The position numbers were made by a program, and so were the translations under genes. DNA of 54,559 nt from contig CAIWHP010000259.1 in NCBI GenBank assembly GCA_903912445.1, positions 1 to 54,559 on the forward strand, in the 5' to 3' direction. Below the pieces are notes generated by a model. The model was not told the DNA's origin. It saw only the letters and a program-made list of their open reading frames with translations, and searched no databases. Shown piece by piece: positions 36,620 through 46,087 of the stretch (positions within the stretch are counted from its first letter, which is position 1; every line of letters starts with the position of its first letter). The DNA is from an uncultured Lentisphaerota bacterium. Its GTDB lineage: Bacteria > Verrucomicrobiota > Kiritimatiellia > CAIQIC01.

Positions 36620-37630
36620 TCACTGCTCCAGCGTCCACGCATCGCGCCACGGCACCTCGAAGCCGGCGGCGGTCAGTTGCACGGGCAACCAGAGGTAGCG
36701 CGAGTCCTGCAGGTCGAATTGTTTCCAGCGGTCGAGGTAACAGATAAATGTGCCGGGCTTGCCCGCCACCGGCAGGATGTAGGAGCTCTGGCCGTGGAAA
36801 GTCAGCGCGGCGTCCGGCCCGCGGCAGGGATTGCCGAGTTCTTTCCACGGGCCCCAGATCGAATCCGCCACCGCCGAGCGTGCTGCGTTCGGTTCCCAGC
36901 CCGTGCAGTCGGAGGCCATGAAGTAGTAGCGGCCCTGATGCTTGAACACCGCGGGCGCTTCCATCGAGCGCCCCTCGAACACGCGCGCGAATTTTCCGGA
37001 CGGCTTCAGGTAGTCATCGCTCAGCAGCACGATGTGCATCGTCTTGTTGTCTTCCGAGGAATGGAAGAGGTAGGCCTTGCCGTCGTCGTCCTGAAACACG
37101 GTCATGTCGCGGCTCATCGCGCCGTCGGGCCGGCAGCTGCCGAGGTACTGGAACGGGCCGGTCGGTTGGTCGCTGACCGCGACGCCGGCATGGGCGAGCT
37201 TGTAGTCCTCGGAATCGATGTGCATCCACATCACGAATTTTTTCGTCGCCTTGTTGTAGATCACCTTCGGGCGTTCGACGACCTTGCTCTTGTGCAACTC
37301 GTGCTGGGGATTGTCCTGCACCGCGGGCAACACGTTGCCCTCGTTCTTCCAGTTGAGCAGATCCCGGGAGGAATAGCAGGACACGCCGATCACATCCACG
37401 CGGGTGCCGCCCCAGCCGCTGGTGCTCTTGGGCGACCAGGTCTTCCCGGTTTTGATCTCGCCGTACCAGAAATAAGTCTGATCATGATAGAGCAGCACGC
37501 CACCATGCGCATTGATGGGCGCGCCGCTGGTGTCGGCCCAGAGCTGGCCGGGCTTGAACTCGGTGTTGGCCGCCCGTAGAAAGCCGGGCGCCAGCACGAC
37601 CGCGAGGGCGAACATCGTCATAATTTTCAT
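36620..37630 (-). CDS. Secreted GH43-like glycosidase (exo-galactanase type)
   Basis: 336 residues from MKIMTMFALAVVLAPGF (signal peptide). It is a five-bladed beta-propeller: APINAHGGVLLYHDQTYFWY with the blade 1 region, SSRDLLNWKNEGNVL, ERPKVIYNKATKKFVMWMH, SRDMTVFQDDDGKAYLFHSS, and MEAPAVFKHQGRYYFMAS. The NAHGG start and W-Y-G-E block resemble GH43 subfamilies that include exo-beta-1,3-galactanases. It probably trims galactan side chains outside the cell. It is convergent with the Gfo/Idh gene and divergent from the rest of the cluster. Confidence 0.8.
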   Translation of the reverse strand: MKIMTMFALAVVLAPGFLRAANTEFKPGQLWADTSGAPINAHGGVLLYHDQTYFWYGEIKTGKTWSPKSTSGWGGTRVDVIGVSCYSSRDLLNWKNEGNVLPAVQDNPQHELHKSKVVERPKVIYNKATKKFVMWMHIDSEDYKLAHAGVAVSDQPTGPFQYLGSCRPDGAMSRDMTVFQDDDGKAYLFHSSEDNKTMHIVLLSDDYLKPSGKFARVFEGRSMEAPAVFKHQGRYYFMASDCTGWEPNAARSAVADSIWGPWKELGNPCRGPDAALTFHGQSSYILPVAGKPGTFICYLDRWKQFDLQDSRYLWLPVQLTAAGFEVPWRDAWTLEQ

Positions 37631-37680
37631 GGCCGCTTCTACCACGAGGCGACAACGCGCAGCAAGCCGCGCGCGAGACC

Positions 37681-37743
37681 GTAGCCGCATTCGTCAGAAT
37701 GCGGTCCACCCCACCACCACCGCACTCTCACGAGTGCGGCTAC
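37681..37743. repeat. REP-like hairpin pair (type a)
   Basis: A 63-bp unit bounded by GTAGCCGC and GCGGCTAC. It holds two hairpins: CCGCATTC-GTCA-GAATGCGG and CCGCACTC-TCAC-GAGTGCGG. A unit of exactly the same length and plan is at 42558-42620. Confidence 0.8.
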
Positions 37744-37769
37744 GGAGCCCGAGCGGAGCGATAACTTCA

Positions 37770-37853
37770 GGTAGGGCGCGCACGCCGTGCGCGCGGGGAC
37801 ATCAGCCAACGCAGCGGAGTGTGACTCGGCGGCCACGGCGTGGCCGCCCTGCC
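37770..37853. repeat. REP-like hairpin pair (type b)
   Basis: Bounded by GGTAGGGCG and CGCCCTGCC, with hairpins GCGCGCAC-GCC-GTGCGCGC and GGCGGCCACGGCGTGGCCGCC. It follows type a by about 26 bp in the 320-bp divergent gap before the GH65-like gene; I see no other gene in this gap. Confidence 0.65.
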
Positions 37854-37951
37854 GACACTTCTAAACTCCTGCTTAGCGATCGGCGGCTTCTTCTTTCTTC
37901 GCACGGCGGCGCGTTTGTGGTTTCATGTCGCGTCGCCAGAAAGGAACCGCC

Positions 37952-40063
37952 ATGCCATCGAAAACGCACGTGGGTTTGACTCTCCTGTTGGGCTTGCTCT
38001 GTGTCGGCACCCGCGCCGGGCCGATTGACCGCCACGCGCTGGTAACGCGCCACAACGTCACGCTGACCAATGCCAACGAACACCAGACCTTGCAGGTCGG
38101 CAACGGCGAGTTCGCGTTCGGCGTGGACGTGACCGGGCTGCAATCCCGCTACGGCAACACGATGTCGCACTGGGGCTGGCATTCGTTTCCGCTGCCGGCC
38201 GGACAGAAGGTCGAAGATTTTCAGCTAAAGGATTACGACACCCACGGCCGTTTGGTCGGCTATCCGACCGGCAGCAAAGGGCAGGAAAAACTTTATGCAT
38301 GGCTGCGCGAAAATCCGCATTGCTTCAATCTCGGCCGGCTGCGGCTCTTGCTCGATGGACAGTCCATCACCCTGAAGGCCATCTCCAGGATCCAGCAGGG
38401 TCTCGATCTCTGGCGCGGCATGATCATCAGCCGCTACGAACTCGCCGGCCAACCGGTACACGTCGAGACCGCGTGCCATCCGACGCTCGATGCGGTCGCT
38501 GTGAAAATCGAATCGCCGCTGCTCGCCGCCGGCCGGCTCACGGTGGAGCTCGCGTTCCCCTATGGCAACCCCGGCAATCACGGCGCCGACTGGACCAAGC
38601 CGGAGGCGCACACAACCACGCTGAAGAGCGGCGCGCAACGCGCCGACTTCGCGCGCCAGCTCGACGCGGATAAATATGCCGCGCGCCTCGCGTGGGCCGG
38701 AGCGTGCGAACTGAAAACAGCAACGCCGCACACGTTCACCTTGCAGCCCGACCGCAAAGCCGACGCGCTGGAACTCGTCTGTGGCTTTTCGGCGACGCCG
38801 TTTGCGGAGGAGTTTCCAACCCTTGGAAAAGTTTTTGACGAAAGTTCCAAGCATTGGAAAAACTTCTGGAGCACCGGCGGGGCGGTGGATCTTTCCGGCA
38901 GCAAAGACCCGCGCTGGTTCGAGTTGGAGCGCAGAATCGTGCTTTCGCAATATCTGCTCGCGGTGAACGAAGCCGGCTCGCTGCCGCCACAGGAGAGCGG
39001 GCTGTTCAACAACGGCTGGAACGGCAAATTCCATCTGGAAATGCACTGGTGGCACGGCGCGCACTACGCGCTCTGGGGCCGCTGGCCGCTGTTCGAGCGC
39101 AGCCTCGACTGGTATCGCCAGACGTTGCCCAGCGCGCGCCGGCTCGCGCAGGGCCAGGGCTACCGCGGCGCGCGCTGGCCGAAGATGGTCGGCCCCGACG
39201 GCCACGACGCGCCCTCCGGCGTCGGCCCGCTGCTGATCTGGCAGCAACCGCACCCGATCTTCTACGCGGAGATGGACTACCGGCTGCACCCGACACCGGC
39301 GACGCTGGAAAAGTGGAACGAGGTCGTCACCGACACCGCGAACTTCCTGGCCTCCTACGCCTACTACGACAGCGCGACCGAAAAATACGTCCTCGGCCCG
39401 CCGCTCAAGACCGTCCCGGAAAACACAAACCCGCTGCTCACCTGCAATCCGACCTACGAACTCAGCTACTGGCGCTACGGCTTGCGCATCGCGCAGCAGT
39501 GGCGCGAACGGCTTGGTCTGCCCCCGGAGCTTGCCTGGAGAAAAGTTCACGAGGGCCTCGCGCCGCTGCCGACGGCCGAGGGCGTCTACCTCCAGCAGGA
39601 AGGTATGCTGGACACGTTCACGAAATGGAACTGGGAGCATCCCTCGCTCATCGGCCAGCTCGGCATGCTGCCCGGCGACGGCGTGGACCCGACGGCGATG
39701 AAGGCGACGGTAAAAAAAGTGATGGCGGAGTGGAAATGGGATCGTTGCTGGGGCTGGGATTTCCCGATGATGGCGATGGCCGCCGCGCGCAATGGCGAGC
39801 CGGCGCTGGCGCTCGACGCCTTGCTGCATCCCTCGCGGAAAAATGGTTTCAACGAAGCCGGCCTGAGCACCGGCGGACCCTTCCCCTACTTCCCGAGCAA
39901 CGGCGGCCTGCTCTACGCCGTGGCGCTGATGGCCGCCGGCTGGGAGACGGCTCCCTCAACCGACCCCGCCGCGACCGACAGCATGCCGCAACGCCACGCC
40001 CCCGGTTTCCCCGACGACGGCTCATGGACCGTGCGCTGGGAGAATTTGCAGAAAGCCCAATGA
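37952..40063 (+). CDS. Secreted (alpha/alpha)6-barrel glycosidase, GH65-like
   Basis: 703 residues from MPSKTHVGLTLLLGLLCVGT (signal peptide), with AAAGGAA as ribosome binding site. A beta-sandwich N-terminal domain (LTNANEHQTLQVGNGEFAFG, SRYELAGQPVHVETACHP) leads to a helical barrel (KDPRWFELERRIVLSQYLLAVN, WNGKFHLEMHWWHGAHYALW, YELSYWRYGLRIAQQW, WGWDFPMMAMAAARNG). This order is that of GH65 and related inverting hydrolases, but I cannot assign a substrate. The palindrome pair at 38813 lies in the linker to the barrel, translated EEFPTLGKVFDESSKHWKNFW. Confidence 0.75.
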   Translation: MPSKTHVGLTLLLGLLCVGTRAGPIDRHALVTRHNVTLTNANEHQTLQVGNGEFAFGVDVTGLQSRYGNTMSHWGWHSFPLPAGQKVEDFQLKDYDTHGRLVGYPTGSKGQEKLYAWLRENPHCFNLGRLRLLLDGQSITLKAISRIQQGLDLWRGMIISRYELAGQPVHVETACHPTLDAVAVKIESPLLAAGRLTVELAFPYGNPGNHGADWTKPEAHTTTLKSGAQRADFARQLDADKYAARLAWAGACELKTATPHTFTLQPDRKADALELVCGFSATPFAEEFPTLGKVFDESSKHWKNFWSTGGAVDLSGSKDPRWFELERRIVLSQYLLAVNEAGSLPPQESGLFNNGWNGKFHLEMHWWHGAHYALWGRWPLFERSLDWYRQTLPSARRLAQGQGYRGARWPKMVGPDGHDAPSGVGPLLIWQQPHPIFYAEMDYRLHPTPATLEKWNEVVTDTANFLASYAYYDSATEKYVLGPPLKTVPENTNPLLTCNPTYELSYWRYGLRIAQQWRERLGLPPELAWRKVHEGLAPLPTAEGVYLQQEGMLDTFTKWNWEHPSLIGQLGMLPGDGVDPTAMKATVKKVMAEWKWDRCWGWDFPMMAMAAARNGEPALALDALLHPSRKNGFNEAGLSTGGPFPYFPSNGGLLYAVALMAAGWETAPSTDPAATDSMPQRHAPGFPDDGSWTVRWENLQKAQ
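38813..38861. repeat. Paired TTCCAA-N3-TTGGAA palindromes inside the GH65-like gene
   Basis: TTTCCAACCCTTGGAAA (38813-38829) and TTCCAAGCATTGGAA (38845-38859), both exact, with centres 31 bp apart. They are in frame; the second encodes the SKHWK of a helix that seems native to the family. Confidence 0.9.
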
Positions 40064-40098
40064 TGAAACCGCCGCGTGAGGTCACGCAGCCAAGAAGC

Positions 40099-40163
40099 AA
40101 ACATCGAACATCGAAGGTTTCCTGGCGCGGTTACCAATTGGGAGCGACGGCACTCCTGCCGCC
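40099..40163. repeat. Heptamer repeat and small hairpin between two secreted hydrolase genes
   Basis: Two units AAACATC GAACATC (40099-40112) match the longer heptamer array at 48633. About 30 bp on, GGCACTCCTGCC can fold into a small hairpin (near 40147-40158). Together they fill the 109-bp gap between the GH65-like gene and the next. Confidence 0.5.
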
Positions 40164-40172
40164 GAAAACAAA

Positions 40173-42524
40173 ATGAAAACAATCCGATGGAGCTTGGTGG
40201 TGACGCTGCTGTCACTGGCTTCCGCCCGCGCCGAGATCGTCAAGGCCGTGCTCGATGCGCGGCAGGGCGCACAGAACCTGATCAACGCCTCCGCCTGGCG
40301 CGGGTTCGCGGCCGGCTTTGAAACGCGCGATGGCGTCTGGGTCTGCGACAACGGCAGCGACGCGAAGGCGAAGCGCGGCGTCACGCAACACGTAGTGCTG
40401 AACCAGACCGCGCCGCAGCCGATCGTCGCCTCCGCCTGGAGCCGCGCGGCCGGCGTCACTGGCGGGCGCGACAGCAATTACGCGCTGTACCTCGACCTCG
40501 CCTATGCCGATGGCACGTCGCTCTGGGGACAGATCGCCAGCTTCGACGTCGGCACGCATGACTGGCAGCGGCGCGAGGTGACCGTGCTGCCGGAAAAGCC
40601 GGTGAAGTCGCTGACGTTCAACCTGCTGCTGCGTGGGCACGGCGGGCGCGCGGAATTCCGCGACGCCGAACTGCGCACCGTCGAGGCGCCCGCCGGCGCG
40701 TGCCTCTTCGATGGCGTGCCGGTGATCCCGAAGGCCGCGCCAGCCGAGGGCTTCCAGGTCCGTGATGTCGCCGCCGGTTCGGATTTCGTGCGACTCGACC
40801 ATGAAGCGTTGGGGCTGAAGCTCGAAACCAAACGCAACGGCGAGTTCATCGAGGCGACGCTGCGCAACAGGACAGGCAAAGATCGTGCCGTGACGTTGAT
40901 TTATGCCGTGCCGGTTTCGGGCGACGGCTGGCGCTGGCTCGCCGGACCGGGGCAGAGCGAAGCGACCGTGGCGGGCCGCGAATACATGGTGACGCACGGC
41001 ACGCCCGCGGGCATGGGCCGGCTCTCGCGCTGGCCATTCGCCGCGATCAGCGACGGCAAACATGGTGCGGCACTGGGCATCGACATGGAGCAACCCGCCT
41101 TCTTCCGCGCAGGCTACAACGCCGGAACGCACGAACTGTTCCTCGCCTTCGACCTCGGCCTGACGCCGGAACAACCCAGCGCGCACCTCCGCTTCTGCCA
41201 GTTCGCGTTTGATCCGGCGTGGGAATTCCGGTCGGCGCTGGCGCGGTTCTACGAACTATTCCCGAGCCAGTTCCAACGGCGCGTGGCACAACAGGGTTTG
41301 TGGATGCCGTTCGCAAAGATCAGCAAGGTGGCGCAGTGGGAGGACTTCGGCTTCCGCTTCAAGGAAGGCAACGACGAAACAAAGTGGGATGACGCGCACG
41401 ACATCCTGACCTTCCGCTACACCGAGCCGATGACGTGGTGGATGAAGATGCCCAAGGAACTGCCGCGCACGCTTGACGCCGCACTGGCCGAGGCAAAGAG
41501 GCTCGCGGCGCAGAGCAACACGGCCGCGCGCGCTTTCCTCGCCAGCGGCTTCCGCGACGATTCCGGCCGTACACCCGCGCGGCTGCTCGATACGCCGTGG
41601 TGCAACGGCGCGGTGTGGAGCATGAACTCGATGCCGGGCGTCGCCGGCGAAGTCACCGATTTCTCTCAGAAGTGGAACGCGAAGCTGCGCGAGCAGCTCT
41701 ACGGCGCGGCACGCAAGGACGATCTCGATGGCGAGTATGTGGACTCGGCCGAATGCTACGTGACCGACGTGCTGAACTTCCGGCGCGACCACTTCGCCGC
41801 TGCGCAGACGCCGCTGACCTTCGCGCCCGGCTCGCACCAGCCGGCGCTGTTCCGCGGGTTGATGGTCTTCGAATATGTCCGCACCCTGGGCCGCGACGTA
41901 CACGGCATGCACAAGCTGATGATGGCAAACTCCACACCGAGCAGCCTCTGCTGGCTGGCGCCGCAGCTCGACGTGCTCGGCACCGAGACCGATTGGAACC
42001 ACGGCGGCCAGTGGCGGCCGATGAGCGCCGACGAACTGCTCTACCGCCGCGCGCTCTGCCGCGGCAAACCCTACTGTTTCCTGATGAACTCCGATTTCAT
42101 CAAGCTGTCGCACGAGCTGGTCGAAAAATACATGCGGCGCTGCCTCGCCATCGGCATGTTCCCCGGCTTCTTCAGCGCCGACGCCTCGACGGGCGCCTAC
42201 TTCACGCGGCCCGAGCTCTATGAGCGCGACCGCGACCTGTTTAAGAAGTATGTCCCGCTCTGCAAGCGCGTCGCCGAGGCCGGCTGGGAGCCGGTCACGC
42301 GGGCATGGTCCAGCGACGCCCAAGTGTTGGTCGAGCGCTTCGGCGAAAAACATCTGACCGTCTTCAACGCCGGTGCGGCGCCGTGCACGGTCACCATCAC
42401 CCTCGACGCCGCGCCGGCCGCGACGAGCCGCGAGCTCATCTCCGGCGCACCCCTCACTTGGAAAGAGCGAACGATCACCCTGACGCTCGCCGCCGAAGAC
42501 GTGCAGGTGCTCGAGTTGCGGTGA
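40173..42524 (+). CDS. Large secreted protein, probable glycoside hydrolase, family unknown
   Basis: 783 residues with a signal peptide (MKTIRWSLVVTLLSLASARA). The first ~180 residues look like a carbohydrate-binding or interface beta domain (SNYALYLDLAYADGTSLWGQ, VTVLPEKPVKSLTFNLLLRG). The centre looks like a beta/alpha barrel with acidic candidates in DLDGEYVDSAECYVTDVLNF and LDVLGTETDWNHGG. The last ~80 residues form a beta-sandwich (HLTVFNAGAAPCTVTITLDA). I do not recognise a numbered family. Context among glycosidases supports a polysaccharide-degrading role. Confidence 0.7.
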   Translation: MKTIRWSLVVTLLSLASARAEIVKAVLDARQGAQNLINASAWRGFAAGFETRDGVWVCDNGSDAKAKRGVTQHVVLNQTAPQPIVASAWSRAAGVTGGRDSNYALYLDLAYADGTSLWGQIASFDVGTHDWQRREVTVLPEKPVKSLTFNLLLRGHGGRAEFRDAELRTVEAPAGACLFDGVPVIPKAAPAEGFQVRDVAAGSDFVRLDHEALGLKLETKRNGEFIEATLRNRTGKDRAVTLIYAVPVSGDGWRWLAGPGQSEATVAGREYMVTHGTPAGMGRLSRWPFAAISDGKHGAALGIDMEQPAFFRAGYNAGTHELFLAFDLGLTPEQPSAHLRFCQFAFDPAWEFRSALARFYELFPSQFQRRVAQQGLWMPFAKISKVAQWEDFGFRFKEGNDETKWDDAHDILTFRYTEPMTWWMKMPKELPRTLDAALAEAKRLAAQSNTAARAFLASGFRDDSGRTPARLLDTPWCNGAVWSMNSMPGVAGEVTDFSQKWNAKLREQLYGAARKDDLDGEYVDSAECYVTDVLNFRRDHFAAAQTPLTFAPGSHQPALFRGLMVFEYVRTLGRDVHGMHKLMMANSTPSSLCWLAPQLDVLGTETDWNHGGQWRPMSADELLYRRALCRGKPYCFLMNSDFIKLSHELVEKYMRRCLAIGMFPGFFSADASTGAYFTRPELYERDRDLFKKYVPLCKRVAEAGWEPVTRAWSSDAQVLVERFGEKHLTVFNAGAAPCTVTITLDAAPAATSRELISGAPLTWKERTITLTLAAEDVQVLELR

Positions 42525-42557
42525 GGAAAGCGAGCACCGCAGGGGGGAAGGCTTCCC

Positions 42558-42620
42558 GTAGCCGCACTCGTGAGAGCGCGGTCCTGGCGTCGCGGGCCGC
42601 ATGCTGACGAATGCGGCTAC
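42558..42620. repeat. REP-like hairpin pair (type a)
   Basis: A 63-bp unit bounded by GTAGCCGC and GCGGCTAC, with hairpins CCGCACTC-GTGA-GAGCGCGG and CCGCATGC-TGAC-GAATGCGG. Same size and plan as 37681-37743. Confidence 0.8.
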
Positions 42621-42634
42621 AAAGATGAAGCACT

Positions 42635-42739
42635 TCATGCAGGACGCGCGCCGCAAAATTCGCCTGTAACCGCCGGCATCGGCGCCTCGCCCGCGAGAGC
42701 CGTCCCCAGCAACACCGCACAGGCCATCAGCATCTTCAT
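42635..42739 (-). pseudogene. Truncated secreted-protein gene (signal peptide only)
   Basis: A 34-codon frame from ATG 42739 reads MKMLMACAVLLGTALAGEAP, then a stop after CGARPA. The start is a convincing signal peptide, but there is no mature domain. The REP unit lies just past the break, suggesting that the body of the gene was lost by deletion or replaced. Confidence 0.4.
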
Positions 42740-42819
42740 GGTACCAGCATAGCAACAGCGCCCCACCCCGCTCAACCCCGGTCTCGACTCGGCGCGCGGG
42801 AAAAAGTAAAAATCGCGCT

Positions 42820-45800
42820 ATGAATTTCGCACCTTGCGCTCAACCTGTTCGGCCCAGCCCGATGCTCGCCTGCCCGGACTCCTGTGGGCGGGGGAATTCC
42901 CAAGCATGGGAAGCGCGCATACCTGTTTATTCCAAGGGTTGGCAGCCTCTGGCTTCCCGTCTCGCTGCGCTCGGCTGGAAAATCGCGGCGACGGCGCTGC
43001 TGCTGGTCAATGCGCAAGCGCTGGAGTTCACGAGCGGAGCGTGGCAGCTGACGTTCAACGACGGCGACGGCGCGCTGCAACGCATCGCCTGCGGTGGCCA
43101 GGAGGTCGTTGCTGGTGGTCCCGGGCCGGCGATCAGCTTCTCCATTGGACCGACGAACAAGATCGTGGCGCTGGAGAAAATGAATCTGCCGCGCAAGCTG
43201 CTCAAGCAGGCGCGGCCGGCGCCGGACACGCTCGAGCTGACGATCGCCGCCGGCTCCTTCGAGTGGATGGAGCGTTATCGCGCGTTCGCCGACCAACCAC
43301 GGCTGGACCGCTCCCTGCGCCTGATCAATCGCGGCACCGAGACCGTCAAGCTGCGCGGCGTGAAATTCACCACGCCGGGCGTGAAGGCCGCGGGCGCGGG
43401 TTTCTATCGCTTCCCGGGCGTATGGCCCGCGGCGAATCATCGCTTCGCCGAGTTGCAGGCGGGCCGGGTGCAGCGCGGCCGCGGCTCGCTCGCGCCGGTG
43501 CTCGCGCAGCTCTCCAACGGCAAGACGCTGGCGTGGACAAGCTTCGCCGAGGACTCGCCATGGGTGGACGTCGCCGAAGGCACTGGCGCCATCGACGTGC
43601 GCCAGGGGCTTAATGCCGCCGGCTACCTGCGCCCGAACCAGCCGCAGGATTTTTCTTTCGTGACGTTGCAAGTGCTCGACGGCGATTACTGGGCGGCCTT
43701 GGCGCAGCTCGACCGCTGGATGGACGCGGTCGGCTTGAAGATTCCCGCGGATCGGCCCGCGTGGGTGACCGAGGCGATCTTCTATGCCTTCCACCCCGGC
43801 GGCACCACCGGTGGCGGCTGGAAGGATCTCGGCGGGTTTCAGGCGGCGACCGACCGGCTGCTGCCGACGCTGCCGCGACTCGGCGTGAATGCGGCCTGGA
43901 TTCTGCCGGTCGAGTTTAAGGGCGCCTATTGGCCGATGGACTACTATCGCTTTGCCGATGGCCTGGGCGACGGGGCCCAGTTCCGCGCGCTCGTCGCCAA
44001 GGCGCACGCGCTCGGCTTCCGCGTGTGGCAGGACCTCGTGCCGCATGGCGGCGCGCCGGAAGCCGTGCACAACAAGGCGCATCCGGAATTCATGCTGCAG
44101 CTCGAGGACGGCTCGCACCTGAACTACTGGCTCAACGATTTCGCGCTGCCGTCGTGGCAGCATTACATCGCGGACGTCGCGACCTATTACGTGAAGGAGT
44201 ACGGCGTGGATGGCTACCGCGTGGACGCCTGCTCCGGCAGCAAGGAGAACAACTGGAATCCGGCGGTCCCCTATGCGCGCGCCAGCCTGGCGAAGATGTG
44301 GGGCGGGCTGGAGATGCTGCGCGGCATCCGCGCGGCGGTGCGGAAGGCGAACCCGCAGTACGGCGCGATCCTCGGCGAGGTCGAGAGCACGCGGCACGAG
44401 GCGGTCACGGACGCGGTCTATGATTTCGGCTTCTGCTACAACCTCTGCCGCCAGTGGAACGTGCTGGACGCCGGGCCCTACGTCAGCGCGCTGCAGGCTT
44501 ACCTGGAAGAGCAAAAGCTGTCCGAGCCGCGCGGCGTGCTCCGGCTGCGCCACGTCGAAAGCCACGACTCGCTGCGCGCGCAGGGCTGGTACGGCGTGCG
44601 CGGCATGCACGCGATGTACGCGTTGAGCGCATGGATCGACGGCATCCCGATGATCTACCAGGGCATGGAGGATGGCCACGGCTACGCGCTCGCGGAGATC
44701 AACCGCATCCGCCGCGAGCGGCCTGAACTCGCGCGCGGCGAGGCGTTCTATCGCGCGGTGCAGTGCGATGTGCCCGGCGTTTTCACCTGCCTGCGCAAGC
44801 TCGGCGACCGCACTAGCGTCGTCGTCGTCAACTTCAACCGCGAGCCGGTGCAGGCCCAGCTCGGCTGGCCCGGCGGCAAGGCCTCGCTCGCGCTCTCGGC
44901 GCTGGAATACACCGTCCTACCGAAAGCCGATGTGCGTGACGCCGCTAAGCCGACCGCATCCGCAGCGGGCGCGCCTCAGACCATCACCCTGCTCGCAACC
45001 GTGGCATGTACCGGCGCCGAGGCCTGGTTCGCCGACACGATCGAGGGCCGCCTGTACGACGCGTTCCTCGGCACGCGCGGCAACGGGCTGCTCGCCAGCG
45101 GGCGCATCTACTGGCGGCCGCAGGGCGGCGGCGCGCTCTGGCAGCATCAGCTGACCCCGCTGCACCCGACCGCGACGCGCCTCGGCTACAAGACCCGCGA
45201 CGGCCTCTGGCATATCTACGAATTCAGCGGCGCGATCACGAACGAGCTGCGCATCGGCGAGCGCGCCGGCGAGCTGACCGGCCTGCATCTGCTCGGCGCG
45301 GAGGGCTTGACCGCACGCGTCAGCACGGCACAGCAATTGCCGCCGGAGCCGGACGTCGCCGCGGGCCTCGCGCTCGGCGGCGTGACGTTGCGCGTGGTCG
45401 GCGCCGAGCTCATCGTGTCGAATGCGCATTACACCGTGCAGCTGCACCGCCAGGGCGGCGTCATCCGCCAGCTGCGCACGGGCGCCAACGTGCTCGCCGA
45501 GGGACAGGATATCTACGGCGACCAGGAGTACTTCGCCATCCGCGACAGCTCGCGCGTGAATGCGGCCAGCGATGTCGAGAGCGCCGTGCGCCTGTGGACC
45601 GCCGACGACGGACTGCACCTGCGCTTCGAAGGCCAGTTGCGCGGCGACCAGCGTTTCGCCCTGATGCGGTATCCGGTGAGCTATCGCACCGAATACGTTT
45701 TCTCGGCTGCAGCGCAATTCAAACAGAGCTGGGCACTCTCTTCCGAGAAGGAAATCAAAGGCAAGAAGGCCTTCCTTGCCATGATCATCCGGCGGACGGA

Positions 45801-46086
45801 CGCCGACCGATTCCGGTTCGAGCGCGATGGGCGCGTGGTGAGCGAGGGCCAGATGGAATCCGCCTCCGGCCGGCGCGGCCTGACCAAGGAAGCTCCCGAC
45901 ACCGTCCGGCTTTCCCGCGAGGGCAAACCCCTCTGGTCCCTGAGCGGCGTGCAGACGCCGGCCGGCGCCGACTGCCAGTGCTTCGTCAGCGGCCGGCAAT
46001 TTTTCATCACCCTGCTCGACGGCAAGGCGCCGACGATGCAAGCCAAGCGCTGGTATGAGTTCCAGACAACATGGAGCGTGAAGTGA
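42820..46086 (+). CDS. Secreted GH13-type alpha-amylase family protein
   Basis: Up to 1088 residues. A signal-like core (GWKIAATALLLVNAQALE) lies ~52 residues in, so the true start may be ATG 42820 or ATG 42862. Residues ~60-310 are a beta-rich N-domain. Then a GH13 barrel follows: VNAAWILPVEFKGAYWPMD, the nucleophile Asp in GYRVDACSGS, the Glu in GAILGEVEST and the third acid in RHVESHDSLRA. Residues ~720-1088 are beta-domains, probably for binding. It should act on alpha-glucans or related sugars outside the cytoplasm. The palindrome pair 42897-42944 precedes the hydrophobic core. The next gene starts 1 bp after its stop. Confidence 0.82.
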   Translation: MNFAPCAQPVRPSPMLACPDSCGRGNSQAWEARIPVYSKGWQPLASRLAALGWKIAATALLLVNAQALEFTSGAWQLTFNDGDGALQRIACGGQEVVAGGPGPAISFSIGPTNKIVALEKMNLPRKLLKQARPAPDTLELTIAAGSFEWMERYRAFADQPRLDRSLRLINRGTETVKLRGVKFTTPGVKAAGAGFYRFPGVWPAANHRFAELQAGRVQRGRGSLAPVLAQLSNGKTLAWTSFAEDSPWVDVAEGTGAIDVRQGLNAAGYLRPNQPQDFSFVTLQVLDGDYWAALAQLDRWMDAVGLKIPADRPAWVTEAIFYAFHPGGTTGGGWKDLGGFQAATDRLLPTLPRLGVNAAWILPVEFKGAYWPMDYYRFADGLGDGAQFRALVAKAHALGFRVWQDLVPHGGAPEAVHNKAHPEFMLQLEDGSHLNYWLNDFALPSWQHYIADVATYYVKEYGVDGYRVDACSGSKENNWNPAVPYARASLAKMWGGLEMLRGIRAAVRKANPQYGAILGEVESTRHEAVTDAVYDFGFCYNLCRQWNVLDAGPYVSALQAYLEEQKLSEPRGVLRLRHVESHDSLRAQGWYGVRGMHAMYALSAWIDGIPMIYQGMEDGHGYALAEINRIRRERPELARGEAFYRAVQCDVPGVFTCLRKLGDRTSVVVVNFNREPVQAQLGWPGGKASLALSALEYTVLPKADVRDAAKPTASAAGAPQTITLLATVACTGAEAWFADTIEGRLYDAFLGTRGNGLLASGRIYWRPQGGGALWQHQLTPLHPTATRLGYKTRDGLWHIYEFSGAITNELRIGERAGELTGLHLLGAEGLTARVSTAQQLPPEPDVAAGLALGGVTLRVVGAELIVSNAHYTVQLHRQGGVIRQLRTGANVLAEGQDIYGDQEYFAIRDSSRVNAASDVESAVRLWTADDGLHLRFEGQLRGDQRFALMRYPVSYRTEYVFSAAAQFKQSWALSSEKEIKGKKAFLAMIIRRTDADRFRFERDGRVVSEGQMESASGRRGLTKEAPDTVRLSREGKPLWSLSGVQTPAGADCQCFVSGRQFFITLLDGKAPTMQAKRWYEFQTTWSVK
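42897..42944. repeat. Paired variant palindromes at the start of the GH13 gene
   Basis: TTCCCAAGCATGGGAA (42897-42912, a shifted-arm variant) and TTCCAAGGGTTGGCA (42930-42944, one base off), with centres about 32.5 bp apart. The second is translated YSKGWQ, shortly before the signal-peptide core. Confidence 0.7.
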
Positions 46087-46087
46087 T

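Noticed and set aside
40060-40176. A 38-codon frame (MMKPPREVTQPRSK...) after the GH65-like gene
   Set aside because: It is made of heptamer repeat and hairpin sequence and has no credible protein features.
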